Shown in pieces: positions 36,569 through 44,794 of a stretch of 50,456 nt of DNA; within the stretch, counting starts at the first letter, position 1, and each line of letters opens with the position of its first letter. Under the pieces are notes generated by a model. That model did no database searches. It was not told the DNA's origin and worked only from the letters and a program-made list of their open reading frames with translations. The DNA is taken from positions 1 to 50,456 of the forward strand of contig CAZWDL010000044.1 of the NCBI GenBank assembly GCA_964632995.1, given 5' to 3'. The DNA is from CAZWDL01 sp964632995 (GTDB taxonomy: Bacteria; Bacteroidota; Bacteroidia; Chitinophagales; Saprospiraceae). Position numbers and translations under genes: made by a program.

Positions 36569-36680
36569 CACTCTCCGTTGGTCAACTTTAATATACCCCC
36601 TCCCCCTCTACATTCAAAAAAATCCCCCGACAACCCTCACGCCACTATACGGTCCGCTCCCCTCACTGTATACTTCGCCC

Positions 36681-37052
36681 CTACCCCACTCCCATCCACG
36701 CCAGCAGCGCGGCTTTCCGGCTGCGGGCCACCGGCACCACGTCCCCGTTGGCCAGCAGCAGGCGGCCGTCCTTTTTCCGTTTGACGAAGCGTTTGACGGT
36801 TTGCAGATTCACCAGGTGCGAGTGATGGACCCGCAGGAAGCCGTGCGGCGTCAATAGCGGCTCCAGTTTGCCCAGTTGGCGGCAGACCAGCAGTTCCGGT
36901 TCGTCCTGCCGGTGGAGGATCGTGTAGTTTCCGTTCGCGCGGCAGCGAATGATCTCGGAGATGGTCAGGAGGTGATAGCCGTTGGAGTCGGGTAGGACCA
37001 GCAGTTTTTTCTTGGGTGGTCCCGGGTGGGGAGCGCGGTTTTGATTATCCAT
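36681..37052 (-). CDS. stand-alone LytTR DNA-binding regulator
   Basis: This 123-aa protein consists almost entirely of a LytTR domain: LLVLPDSNGYHLLTISEIIRCRANGNYTILH, then LGKLEPLLTPHGFLRVHHSHLVNLQTVKRFVKRKKDGRLLLANGDVVPVARSRK. This is the normal length of a LytTR module, and there is no receiver domain, so it would need an unlinked partner or respond to its own state. It is co-oriented with the surrounding array, 49 bp after the lipoprotein gene and 164 bp before the PhoD-like gene. That makes it the natural candidate for controlling transcription of the downstream module. The regulator type is certain; its target is inference. Confidence 0.9.
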   Translation of the reverse strand: MDNQNRAPHPGPPKKKLLVLPDSNGYHLLTISEIIRCRANGNYTILHRQDEPELLVCRQLGKLEPLLTPHGFLRVHHSHLVNLQTVKRFVKRKKDGRLLLANGDVVPVARSRKAALLAWMGVG

Positions 37053-37101
37053 AGTTGTCGAGGATATTAAAGGAATGCATAGATGAAAAGAGAAAATCTC
37101 A

Positions 37102-38025
37102 CTAGTAGTAGTCGAACTCCCGCCACATCATCCAATCCGCCTTTTTCTGCCCATTTAATACCAGGAACCTTATCTTGGAAGTCCAGTTCCCCTGCTCATC
37201 GTACACGTACTCCCACACTTGGTGCTTCCTGCTCTTATTATTTTCGGTGATCTTTTCGATCATCTCCCCCTGTTCATTATAGCGATAAGTGATCTTTTCC
37301 TGAAACGGCGCACCGCGTAAGCTGGCCCGGTCACGGAAACTTTCCACCAGGCGACCTTCCCGGTCGTAAGTGAAGCGAGTCTCGTCCGCCCAGTCTTTGA
37401 TATGATGCAGATCCGCCTCCCGTATGAGCCGGCCTTCGGCGTCGTAGTAGTATTTCCAGTGTCTCTCCAACTTGCTGTTCAAATAAGTCGCCTTGCCGGT
37501 TTTATTACCCGCCTCATCGTAATGGTATACCCACTTCACCTGGCTACCCGGACCCATGTCCTCATATTCTGTTACGAGGCGATCCAGGGAATCGTATTCG
37601 TAGGTAATAACGCCGCCGCCACCTCTGGCGTAGGTAATCTTCTGTTCCAGCAACTTCCCGGAAACATCATTGGTATAATTGAACTGGCCATGAGGCTGCC
37701 CGCCGTAGTGTATTTTCCTGGCGATCAAAGATCCATTGTCATCGTAGTAATAATCTGTTACCATCGTGTCCAGAAGCGGCTCGTCTTCGGTATAAGTTTT
37801 CTTTTGCAGGGGATAGCCCTGCCGGTTGTAGGTCCAGACATCAATGGGTGGTTTTCCAATGATTTTCACCTGGCCGAACTCTTCGCTCAGACGGTCGGAA
37901 AATTGCGTCTTTACCGTTTTTACGCTTCCGTTGAATTCATAGTCGGGATTCAGGCCGCCATCGAGGTTCTCCTTTCGGCAGGATGATAAAAGCAGGAGAA
38001 GGAAAATGGGGAATAAGTATTTCAT
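37102..38025 (-). CDS. lipoprotein with YD/RHS-like repeats
   Basis: The 307-aa product has a lipoprotein signal peptide with lipobox LSSC and acylated Cys16 (MKYLFPIFLLLLLSSC). The rest is a run of tyrosine-rich strands of the form YYYDDNGSLIARKIHY, YEYDSLDRLVTEYED, YHYDEAGNKTGKATY, YYYDAEGRLIREADL and FTYDREGRLVES. These are YD repeats like those of RHS proteins, but without a toxin tip or the RHS core signature. It is expected in the periplasm or on the outer membrane. Its start overlaps the stop of the caspase-STAND gene by 4 bp (ATGA), so the two are translationally coupled. It may be the envelope-facing partner of that protease; ligand and partner are unknown. Confidence 0.85.
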   Translation of the reverse strand: MKYLFPIFLLLLLSSCRKENLDGGLNPDYEFNGSVKTVKTQFSDRLSEEFGQVKIIGKPPIDVWTYNRQGYPLQKKTYTEDEPLLDTMVTDYYYDDNGSLIARKIHYGGQPHGQFNYTNDVSGKLLEQKITYARGGGGVITYEYDSLDRLVTEYEDMGPGSQVKWVYHYDEAGNKTGKATYLNSKLERHWKYYYDAEGRLIREADLHHIKDWADETRFTYDREGRLVESFRDRASLRGAPFQEKITYRYNEQGEMIEKITENNKSRKHQVWEYVYDEQGNWTSKIRFLVLNGQKKADWMMWREFDYY

Positions 38026-41000
38026 TTGCTGTCGTTTAGGGCGTTAACAATTTTGTCAATATTGTTTTGATAGATCATTTTCAGTTGCTCGTCGGGCACG
38101 TATCTTTCCCCGAAGTAATTGCCGAGAAAACGTAGCCGCCGTTCCGTAGCTTGTTGTAAATGGTGGGGTGCTAAAGCCCGGTCGTACACCTGCCGGATCT
38201 TTTCCAGCCAATCCGCTCTACTGCTGACGGTAGCAGCTTCGTGGTATTTTTTTTCAAAATAAAAAGCGAAGTCCAGCAAACGTTCCATATCCGCTATTTG
38301 CAGAATATCGGTCAGATCATTTTCCATACCAAATTGCAATCGCTCGGCCGGGCTGAGTCGGGCCACCGGACCTGAGGAAAGCCAATCTTTTTTTACCTCC
38401 CACAAGTAGACCATCCCCCCGTCATCCCCCGTCAGCACCACATCGCCCGCCGGAGCAAAATCCACCGTTTTGATCATATTCCGGTGTTCGCTAAAGGTTT
38501 GGATCAGGGAGCCGTCCCGGTGGTAGATTCGGGCTGTTCCCGCTTCTCCACCCAACAGGATATATTGATCGTCTGGAGAGAAAGCCGCAGAAAGGATACC
38601 TTTTTTAAAGCCTTCGTAAGCGTTTAGCAATTGCCAATCCGAGGTCCATAATTTGGCGGCGCCGTCGATTCCGCCCGTCAGCAAGTATTGACTGTCATGA
38701 GAAGCCTTCATGAACAGGATGACATCGTCGTGGGCAGGTATGACCTTTTTTGAGTTCCCCTCTAAATCGATCACTTCGATCTCCCCGCTGGTTTTTCCCA
38801 GCAGTAAGCCCTCACTATCGGGTGTAAATACAACCAAGTATGATAGAACCGATCCCGAACGGTGGATGGCGCGAATTAATTGCCCATCTACGGCCGACCA
38901 GATTTTGATCTGGCCATCCATACCGGTGGTCACGATCCGTTGTCCATTAGGGGCAATATCTACCGAGAGGATCTTCTTACCTTCATGGGCTACAATTCGT
39001 CTGCCCGCTGATTCGGAAACTCGTTGGATCAGCAGGGCGTCAAAAAGAGCCGCGGCGAAAAACTGCCGGTCGTCTGAAAGGTCCATGCGAAAGGAAGCAT
39101 TGTCCAAAGCGCCGAGATTAAAATTGCGCACTACGTTCCCGTCCGGATCGACGAGCTTTACGCCATCCAGGCTACTCACCAGAAATTGTTGCTGATCGTT
39201 GGTAAAAAAGGCCGCGTTTACATTTCGGCGCTCTTCGTAAGCCAGAAAGCTTTGCTTTTTCTGTCCCAGATCCCACAGCAGGTGCCGGTCTTCCGACAAC
39301 AGGGTGCTGCTGATGAGGTACTGCTCATCAGGAGAAAAGGATAAGTTCGTAATATAGCCGCTGTGTCCGTTCAGGGCGGCAAAGAGCTGACCGTCGGCCT
39401 CCCAGATGAAGATGGTACCGCTTTCGTTGGCGGCCGCGAAATAATTATTCTTTGGAGAAATGGCAACCGTGGTGATGCCGGAGCCGATCGCCGCCGGCAG
39501 TTCCAGCACTTTTCCACTTTCCGGATTCAGGAGACGCACGCTGCCGTCCCGGTTGCCGATAAGAAGCCGGTTGCTGTCGCGGCTAAAGGCGGCGGCGTTG
39601 GTTTGGGATAGCCCGGCCATTGCCGGCGGTGGGGAAGTATCGGGCGTGTTGAGCCAGGTGTCCAATTGTCCTCCTCTGTCGGGATCGTCCGACAAAACGT
39701 ATTTCAGGTCGTCCGAAAAGGCCAGAATACCTCGGTTGGGCTCCCGGGAAACGACTCGGCGCAGGTAAGTGGTTTTGGTCCGGGAACCGAAAAAAGGCTG
39801 ATCCACCGGGGCGTAATACTCAGCCGCTAGTCGGGGGGTAGGGTCTAAATTCAATAACAGCAAACTACCGTGCCCCCAGCTACTGACGATGATTTGCCGG
39901 TCATTGGCGGAGAATACGGCCCGGTCAATAGGATAATCATGGCATTTGATATTAAAAATAATTGAACCGTCGAAAGACCAGATTTTGACCCGGCCGTCCC
40001 AGCCGGCCGTCAGAAAGCGCTGTCCGTCCTGCGAAAACTGAACCGCCGTTACGGTATCGGAAGCGGCTTCTATATCCCGGATTAATGCTCCTCCGGTCGT
40101 CCATATCTTGACCCGGCCATTATTGGCGGCGCCGATGATATACCGGCCGTCCGGTGAAAAAGCCGCTGCGTTTTGACCAGGCAAGACTCGTTGATAAAAT
40201 AATTGATCCTGGCTGTTGCTGAGGATATTTTGCAGCGCTTGCCGAGCGCTTTCGTTATCAGGTTTAATCCGAACAGCGTGTTCGGCCAGTCGTACCGCCT
40301 GAGTCGGATTGAGACCGGCCCGTTGTGCAGCCAGGGCGGCGAAGCTGCTGGATTGAGCTTCCTGCCTGGCGATACCGGCCTGTCGGCGGGCTTCGAAACC
40401 GAACCAGACAGCGGCAATCGTCAGTAAAAGCAGCACGGCCGACGTGCTGATTAAAGTCGTGATAAAGCGGCGGCGTTTCCTGCTTCGGAATGCAATACTT
40501 TTAGCGATAAACGCCTCTTCTTTTTTATTGAACCAATTCCAGCCAGATTGCCGGACGGCGTTGAGCTGATCCAGCCGCGGATCGTCGTGAAATAACAAGT
40601 TATTGTTTTCCCCATTTTCCCGATAGACCGCTACGGCTTCTCGCAGCCGGTTCTGTAGCAATAAATTCTCCTCGCCCGTGCTGTTCACCCACTCCCACAG
40701 TCTTGCCCAGGACTGGATCAGAGTATCATGCGCCGGTTCGACGAAAGGACGATCATTCAGATCCCTGGACTGCACGATCAACCGCGCTTCCGTGAGTTGA
40801 GTCAGGACGGAACGGATCGTCGAGGTTTCCCCCGGGTCCGTGTAGACCAATTCGGACAGGAAGACTTTTCTCTTTGCGATCTGCCCGCCTTCAAAGGAGA
40901 TCATCCGCAGCATGAGTTTTTTCAGGGCCGTCTGCTGAGCATCGGACAAACTGTTAAACAAGCGATCTGCGCTGGTTTGCAGGGACCCGGCGACTCCTCC

Positions 41001-42602
41001 CAGTTTTTCGTATTCCGACAGGCGAAAAGCACCGAACTCGCCGCTTCGCTTCAGGCCTTCATACATTTCACTCATCGTAAAGGAGAGCATGGGCAAGGCG
41101 CCCGGGGCATTCTGCACCTCTTCAACGATCCGGTCCACCAATTCCGGGGGGTCGAAAAGTATGACTCGCTCCATAGCCGGCCGCACCACGATCTCTCTCA
41201 ATTCGGCGGAGGAAAAAGCAGGAACGACAAAACGGGAAGCTTTCCACAAAGATGCCAGAGGACCGTCCAAAAATTGAGGCTCGAAATCGGACCGGACGGT
41301 GATGATAACTTTCAGGTTTTCCGGTTGGGTATCTAACAGTTCCCGAAGTCGCTGTTGAAAAGCCGACCGCTGTTGCGGCTCGTTGGTCTGGGTGATCAAC
41401 TCCTCAAATTGGTCGATAATTAAAGCTGCCTTACCTCCTTGCAGATACCCATCCGAATGCAGCAGCGCCTCCAGCTCCGCCAGCGGTTCCTCCCCCGGAC
41501 GCATACTCAGCAGCGCATATTGCTTCTCCCGAAGCAGGGGAAGCAAGCCGGCATTCACCAGGGAGGATTTTCCTGTTCCCGACGCACCGGCGATAATCAT
41601 CAATTGATGCTCCGCCAAGAAGTTCCGTAATTCGCCGACCACCTCAGCCCTACCGAAATAATGATGCTGATCCGCCATTTCGTAGGCCTCCAGACCTTTG
41701 TAAGGGTTGAGTTGAGCATCGTAATGCGGAAGGTTGAGCACTACTTTGGGAGAGAGAAAAAAGTATTCCCCTTTATCGTGCCGGGGCAGGGTGAAAAAAC
41801 CGGGCGTCTGGCGGGCCTGCTTGGAAACGGCCGTCGTTGCCGGCTCTAGTTTATCTCTGATAAACCAGTAGATCTCCGAGACCGTGATCAAGCCGTCCGG
41901 TTGATCATTTGGGATGATATCCGCTTCTCCCTCGAGCGCCTTAATGAGATAAAAAGCAAAGGGCGAGTGGTTGGCAATAGCCTTATTCCTGCTGGTTCCC
42001 AGCGGCTTGTGGTAGAGGCTGTCAAACGCTTCCTGATCGTAGGAGGCGGAAGTCAACACCTGCCATGCGGGATCCTCGGCGAAGCGGTCAAATCGCTCCT
42101 GATAGATTTTTTTGGGAATATCTGTTAAGCGAATACCCCTCTTCGCCTGGCCGGCCCAGCGGAAAGCCCCTGAAAAACAGCAGTCTAGTATGATCAGGAC
42201 ATGCCGGCAGGGAAGGTTCTCCAGACTTTCCCGCAGGGTACCCATAGCAATAGAGCGGGCGCCGTTTCTGGGATCAGCATCCCGCGGCAAAAGGTAGCCT
42301 TCGGGAATACCTTCCTGGTCGCTGTCTGTAGCAATTCCGTGGCCGGCAAAGTAAAACAATATTCGATCGTTTTCTCCTACGACGGCCGGCATGGTCTTCG
42401 TCAACAAATTTATGATATCAGCATAACCGGAATTTAGAAGAGGAGGGTGAACCTGGAAACCATGAACCGGCTCCTTCAGAACGGTGTGAATACCCCGGAC
42501 GTCATTTACCGCATTCTCCAGGTGGTTGAGATGATCGTATTGATCGATACCGATCAAAAAAGCATGGCTGCCGGGGAAGTATTCCGAAAGGAAATGGTAC
42601 AT
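38022..42602 (-). CDS. caspase - STAND NTPase - TM - double WD40 propeller
   Basis: The 1526-aa protein opens with a C14 caspase-like domain (about 10-275) with His88 in FAGHG and a DCCFSG motif whose Cys142 aligns with the usual catalytic Cys (Asp140 precedes it). A STAND/NACHT-type NTPase follows: Walker A GASGTGKS at 339-346 and Walker B AALIIDQFEE at 392-401. A hydrophobic segment at about 710-732 (TLISTSAVLLLLTIAAVWF) suggests a membrane anchor. About 805-1400 contains 14 WD40-type units, and a helical tail of about 125 residues closes the protein. The architecture parallels the CHAT protein at 13122-17420, with caspase replacing CHAT. It is the first gene of the minus-strand array. No upstream ATG, GTG or TTG precedes the chosen start in frame. 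A role in signal-gated proteolysis is inferred from the family. Confidence 0.92.
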   Translation of the reverse strand: MYHFLSEYFPGSHAFLIGIDQYDHLNHLENAVNDVRGIHTVLKEPVHGFQVHPPLLNSGYADIINLLTKTMPAVVGENDRILFYFAGHGIATDSDQEGIPEGYLLPRDADPRNGARSIAMGTLRESLENLPCRHVLIILDCCFSGAFRWAGQAKRGIRLTDIPKKIYQERFDRFAEDPAWQVLTSASYDQEAFDSLYHKPLGTSRNKAIANHSPFAFYLIKALEGEADIIPNDQPDGLITVSEIYWFIRDKLEPATTAVSKQARQTPGFFTLPRHDKGEYFFLSPKVVLNLPHYDAQLNPYKGLEAYEMADQHHYFGRAEVVGELRNFLAEHQLMIIAGASGTGKSSLVNAGLLPLLREKQYALLSMRPGEEPLAELEALLHSDGYLQGGKAALIIDQFEELITQTNEPQQRSAFQQRLRELLDTQPENLKVIITVRSDFEPQFLDGPLASLWKASRFVVPAFSSAELREIVVRPAMERVILFDPPELVDRIVEEVQNAPGALPMLSFTMSEMYEGLKRSGEFGAFRLSEYEKLGGVAGSLQTSADRLFNSLSDAQQTALKKLMLRMISFEGGQIAKRKVFLSELVYTDPGETSTIRSVLTQLTEARLIVQSRDLNDRPFVEPAHDTLIQSWARLWEWVNSTGEENLLLQNRLREAVAVYRENGENNNLLFHDDPRLDQLNAVRQSGWNWFNKKEEAFIAKSIAFRSRKRRRFITTLISTSAVLLLLTIAAVWFGFEARRQAGIARQEAQSSSFAALAAQRAGLNPTQAVRLAEHAVRIKPDNESARQALQNILSNSQDQLFYQRVLPGQNAAAFSPDGRYIIGAANNGRVKIWTTGGALIRDIEAASDTVTAVQFSQDGQRFLTAGWDGRVKIWSFDGSIIFNIKCHDYPIDRAVFSANDRQIIVSSWGHGSLLLLNLDPTPRLAAEYYAPVDQPFFGSRTKTTYLRRVVSREPNRGILAFSDDLKYVLSDDPDRGGQLDTWLNTPDTSPPPAMAGLSQTNAAAFSRDSNRLLIGNRDGSVRLLNPESGKVLELPAAIGSGITTVAISPKNNYFAAANESGTIFIWEADGQLFAALNGHSGYITNLSFSPDEQYLISSTLLSEDRHLLWDLGQKKQSFLAYEERRNVNAAFFTNDQQQFLVSSLDGVKLVDPDGNVVRNFNLGALDNASFRMDLSDDRQFFAAALFDALLIQRVSESAGRRIVAHEGKKILSVDIAPNGQRIVTTGMDGQIKIWSAVDGQLIRAIHRSGSVLSYLVVFTPDSEGLLLGKTSGEIEVIDLEGNSKKVIPAHDDVILFMKASHDSQYLLTGGIDGAAKLWTSDWQLLNAYEGFKKGILSAAFSPDDQYILLGGEAGTARIYHRDGSLIQTFSEHRNMIKTVDFAPAGDVVLTGDDGGMVYLWEVKKDWLSSGPVARLSPAERLQFGMENDLTDILQIADMERLLDFAFYFEKKYHEAATVSSRADWLEKIRQVYDRALAPHHLQQATERRLRFLGNYFGERYVPDEQLKMIYQNNIDKIVNALNDSK

Positions 42603-42987
42603 TTTGGGATTAAAGGCTTTAAGTATTCTAACAGTCTTAATCCATTTGGTTAACGCTTCCTGCCATTCATACGAAAGACTGGTTTTCGCGCTTGCTTTTA
42701 AAGATATACCAAAATCTCATTATCGGCAAGCATTCTATCCATCCTCCAACCAAATTACCGAAGAAAGACCTCGTATTGTTAATGAAAAAGGAGGATTTAC
42801 TTATTGCAGAGCACTTGAGTTTGTCTAAAGTTTTTTTTGATTGCTTGGGTTTCAACCTAAGGACTATTTAAACTTTTGCTTTTCGTTCATATATTGTTGT
42901 AAGCCGCTGATGGTAGCAATTGATCAGCCCCTATCCAAAACCAAATCCCCTCTCCTCCGTTTCATTTTCACGAAAATCTCTAGAATT
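42603..42987. other. divergent intergenic region, 385 bp
   Basis: The region separates the first gene of the minus-strand array from the plus-strand methyltransferase and should hold both promoters. I could not identify a convincing -33/-7 pair of the Bacteroidota type, nor any operator or RNA element. Short overlapping frames here have no coding character. Confidence 0.5.
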
Positions 42988-43713
42988 ATGGCCATTCGGA
43001 TATTAGCTTTTTTACTTTCTATTACGATCCTCAGCAGTTGCAATGCTCAACAAAAACATTCCGCTGCTTCCGCAAATGAAACCTACACCTACAAAACCCC
43101 CTCCTTCAGCGGCACCGGCAAATACTACATGGGCCGTGAAATTTCGCAGGTCATGGGGCACCTCGGCGCCGACTGGCTGGAGCGGCCGGAGAGAGAACAG
43201 GAGGAAAATGTCAGCCGGGCCATTAAAAATATGGAATTGAAGCCCGGTGAGCACGTTGCCGATATCGGCGCCGGCTCGGGCTATTACACGTTTCGCATCG
43301 CCCGGAAAGTACCGGATGGGAAAGTCTATGCCGTAGACATACAGCCGGAAATGCTGGACATCATACGCCGGAAGATCAGGAAAAAGAAGATCGATAATGT
43401 CGAATTGGTAAAAGGAGAAGAAAAGAGCCCCAAACTGGCCGAAAATTCGGTCGATATGGTGCTGATGGTGGATGTGTATCACGAATTAGCCTACCCCAGG
43501 GAGATGATGCAGGAGATCGTCGCGGCGCTGAAGCCGGGCGGCCGCTTCGTCTTGCTGGAATACCGGATGGAGGACCCAAGCGTACCCATCAAGCGACTGC
43601 ACAAAATGTCTGAAGAACAAGCCGTGAAGGAGATGAAGGCCGTGGGGCTGAAGCTCCGGGAGAATATGGACAACCTGCCCTGGCAGCATTTCATGGTTTT
43701 TGTGAAGGCGTGA
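42988..43713 (+). CDS. lipoprotein class I SAM-dependent methyltransferase
   Basis: I chose the ATG at 42988 (241 aa) rather than the TTG at 42841. It gives a proper lipoprotein signal peptide (MAIRILAFLLSITILSSC) with Cys18, whereas the extra 49 residues look non-coding. The mature part shows methyltransferase motif I (VADIGAGSGYYTFRIA), an acidic motif II (VYAVDIQPEM), and motif IV (MVLMVDVYHEL), then LKPGGRFVLLEYR. These exported methyltransferases are frequent in Bacteroidota but their substrates are not established. How a lipid-anchored extracytoplasmic enzyme would obtain SAM is unclear. The gene is monocistronic and transcribed away from the caspase array. Confidence 0.87.
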   Translation: MAIRILAFLLSITILSSCNAQQKHSAASANETYTYKTPSFSGTGKYYMGREISQVMGHLGADWLERPEREQEENVSRAIKNMELKPGEHVADIGAGSGYYTFRIARKVPDGKVYAVDIQPEMLDIIRRKIRKKKIDNVELVKGEEKSPKLAENSVDMVLMVDVYHELAYPREMMQEIVAALKPGGRFVLLEYRMEDPSVPIKRLHKMSEEQAVKEMKAVGLKLRENMDNLPWQHFMVFVKA

Positions 43714-43777
43714 AGGAAAAGAGCGTGCTCTCCTTACCGGGCAGAAGGCTGTAACATGCTGTCAAACCAAAAAGAGA

Positions 43778-43801
43778 GGCGGCGCCCTCGAAGGCGCCGC
43801 C
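43778..43801. terminator. GC-rich hairpin after the methyltransferase gene
   Basis: A 9-bp perfect stem (GGCGGCGCC at 43778-43786 with GGCGCCGCC at 43793-43801) and a 6-nt loop lie 65 bp after the methyltransferase stop. No T-run follows. A transcription terminator or a dispersed palindromic repeat are both possible. Confidence 0.5.
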
Positions 43802-44157
43802 CCTCGCAGGGCAGTTCCGCTATGCTTAAAATGATGTTAATCCCCACCCGACAGGCCATACCAACCCAAAACAGGGCGTTATCTATTCAATTAAATAACA
43901 CAACAAAATCTGCCTGTTTTGCTCAAACGTATGGTCCTTTTTGTTTCGGTATTGTTCCTAAGCGCTGCTATCTTTAGTTGACCACCCGGTCCCGACTTCT
44001 TGAATTTTATCGAAAATTTCCAGCTGCATTTTGTTTTTATGGAGAATTAAAATATATCTGAAAAATTTTAATAGCGGTTATTAACCGGACTGCTACTTTT
44101 TTGGTCTAAACGCTTCCCAAGCTCCGATTTACAAAAGTTATCCACTGCCATCTTTGC

Positions 44158-44179
44158 AAATAAGTTTTTTAACTTATTT
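44158..44179. repeat. AT-rich perfect hairpin
   Basis: AAATAAGTT (44158-44166) pairs with AACTTATTT (44171-44179) around a TTTT loop. It is the first of a dense series of palindromes upstream of the polysaccharide export genes. Confidence 0.7.
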
Positions 44180-44399
44180 CGCCGGGAAAACTGATGATTA
44201 CCCTCTTTAAAATTCCAAAAATTTGCCGCTCCCCCCTATTGTGATGTTGTTCTGACTGATCAGTACTATGCCTTTTTCAAGTCAAGCTAAGTATTTCCTC
44301 CACTGGCATCGATCATTCGAGGCCTTACCGAGGAGAAGGATCATTAACCTATTTAGCAGGTGATTATTCCTGAAGAGTTATTAAAATTTCATACTTCGG

Positions 44400-44442
44400 C
44401 GATAAGTAAGAAGGTGTCTCCAGACACCCCGGCGACTTATCG
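44400..44442. repeat. nested inverted repeat
   Basis: An outer 8-bp arm, CGATAAGT (44400-44407) with ACTTATCG (44435-44442), encloses a 7-bp hairpin, GGTGTCT (44413-44419) with AGACACC (44422-44428). The nesting gives a long stem with an internal bulge. It resembles dispersed palindromic repeats but its copy number is unknown. Confidence 0.7.
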
Positions 44443-44477
44443 AGGGCGAAGCCGTGTCTTGGGGTGAGGGGGCAAGA

Positions 44478-44720
44478 GGGTTAACCCGGAAAATTCACAA
44501 AGAATTTTCCGCCCAGAGGGCTGACGAATTGCAAAATTTTGGTTTTCAACTAATTATAAAGATTACATCCACTTTATATTCAGCAGGGTGAATACCCAAA
44601 TTTGGGTATCCAAAATTTTGCAATTGTCAGGGTTAACCCTGACACAAATGTTTGAAAATCAAAGATTTTTGATCATTTGTCGTCATTATTCATGGACCTA
44701 CCATGAATAATCCGGGTTAA
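44478..44720. repeat. multibranched palindrome cluster upstream of wzm
   Basis: About 240 bp is almost entirely covered by perfect or near-perfect inverted repeats. An outer arm, TTAACCCGGA (44481-44490) with TCCGGGTTAA (44711-44720), encloses: GGAAAATTC/GAATTTTCC (44488-44496/44502-44510), a 16-bp arm 44527-44542 with 44610-44625 that itself encloses an 18-bp palindrome (44592-44609), a 20-bp palindrome (44625-44644), a long hairpin 44644-44680, and an 11-bp-stem hairpin 44685-44711. It ends 74 bp before the Wzm start. It could be a structured leader RNA, a recombination site, or a MITE-like mobile repeat. There is no coding frame inside it. Confidence 0.7.
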
Positions 44721-44794
44721 GTTGACAGCACTGATATTGATATGGGGCATCGGGTGATTTTTGAAGCAAGTTATATCCCACACGTAACCGGTTT

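Larger units (their letters stand above)
43714..44399. other. long non-coding stretch before the polysaccharide locus
   Basis: There is no convincing gene; a 73-codon frame at 43756-43977 is arginine-rich and low in coding character. It holds a GC-rich hairpin (43778-43801) and an AT hairpin (44158-44179), then AT-rich sequence. The methyltransferase terminator probably lies at the proximal end. Confidence 0.6.

Noticed and set aside
36517..36680. TTGACC ... CATACT pair on the minus strand as a sigma-70 promoter for the PhoD-like gene
   Set aside because: Spacing of 19 and poor match to the Bacteroidota -33/-7 consensus; not strong enough to annotate.
37402..37986. 194-codon plus-strand frame opposite the YD lipoprotein, and similar long antisense frames at 18472-19101, 27323-27964, 30327-31223 and 40728-41336
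   Set aside because: Each lies wholly opposite a well-supported minus-strand gene and shows no family motifs; they are mirror effects of codon bias.
43756..43977. 73-codon plus-strand frame
   Set aside because: Arginine/proline-rich start from the GC hairpin, no family resemblance, no ribosome-binding context; it is read-through of a repeat.
44138..44146. TTATCCACT, one base from a DnaA box, in the AT-rich region before the palindrome cluster
   Set aside because: Only a single box is seen, with no cluster, no dnaA/dnaN neighbours and no DUE-like repeats, so an origin is not supported.
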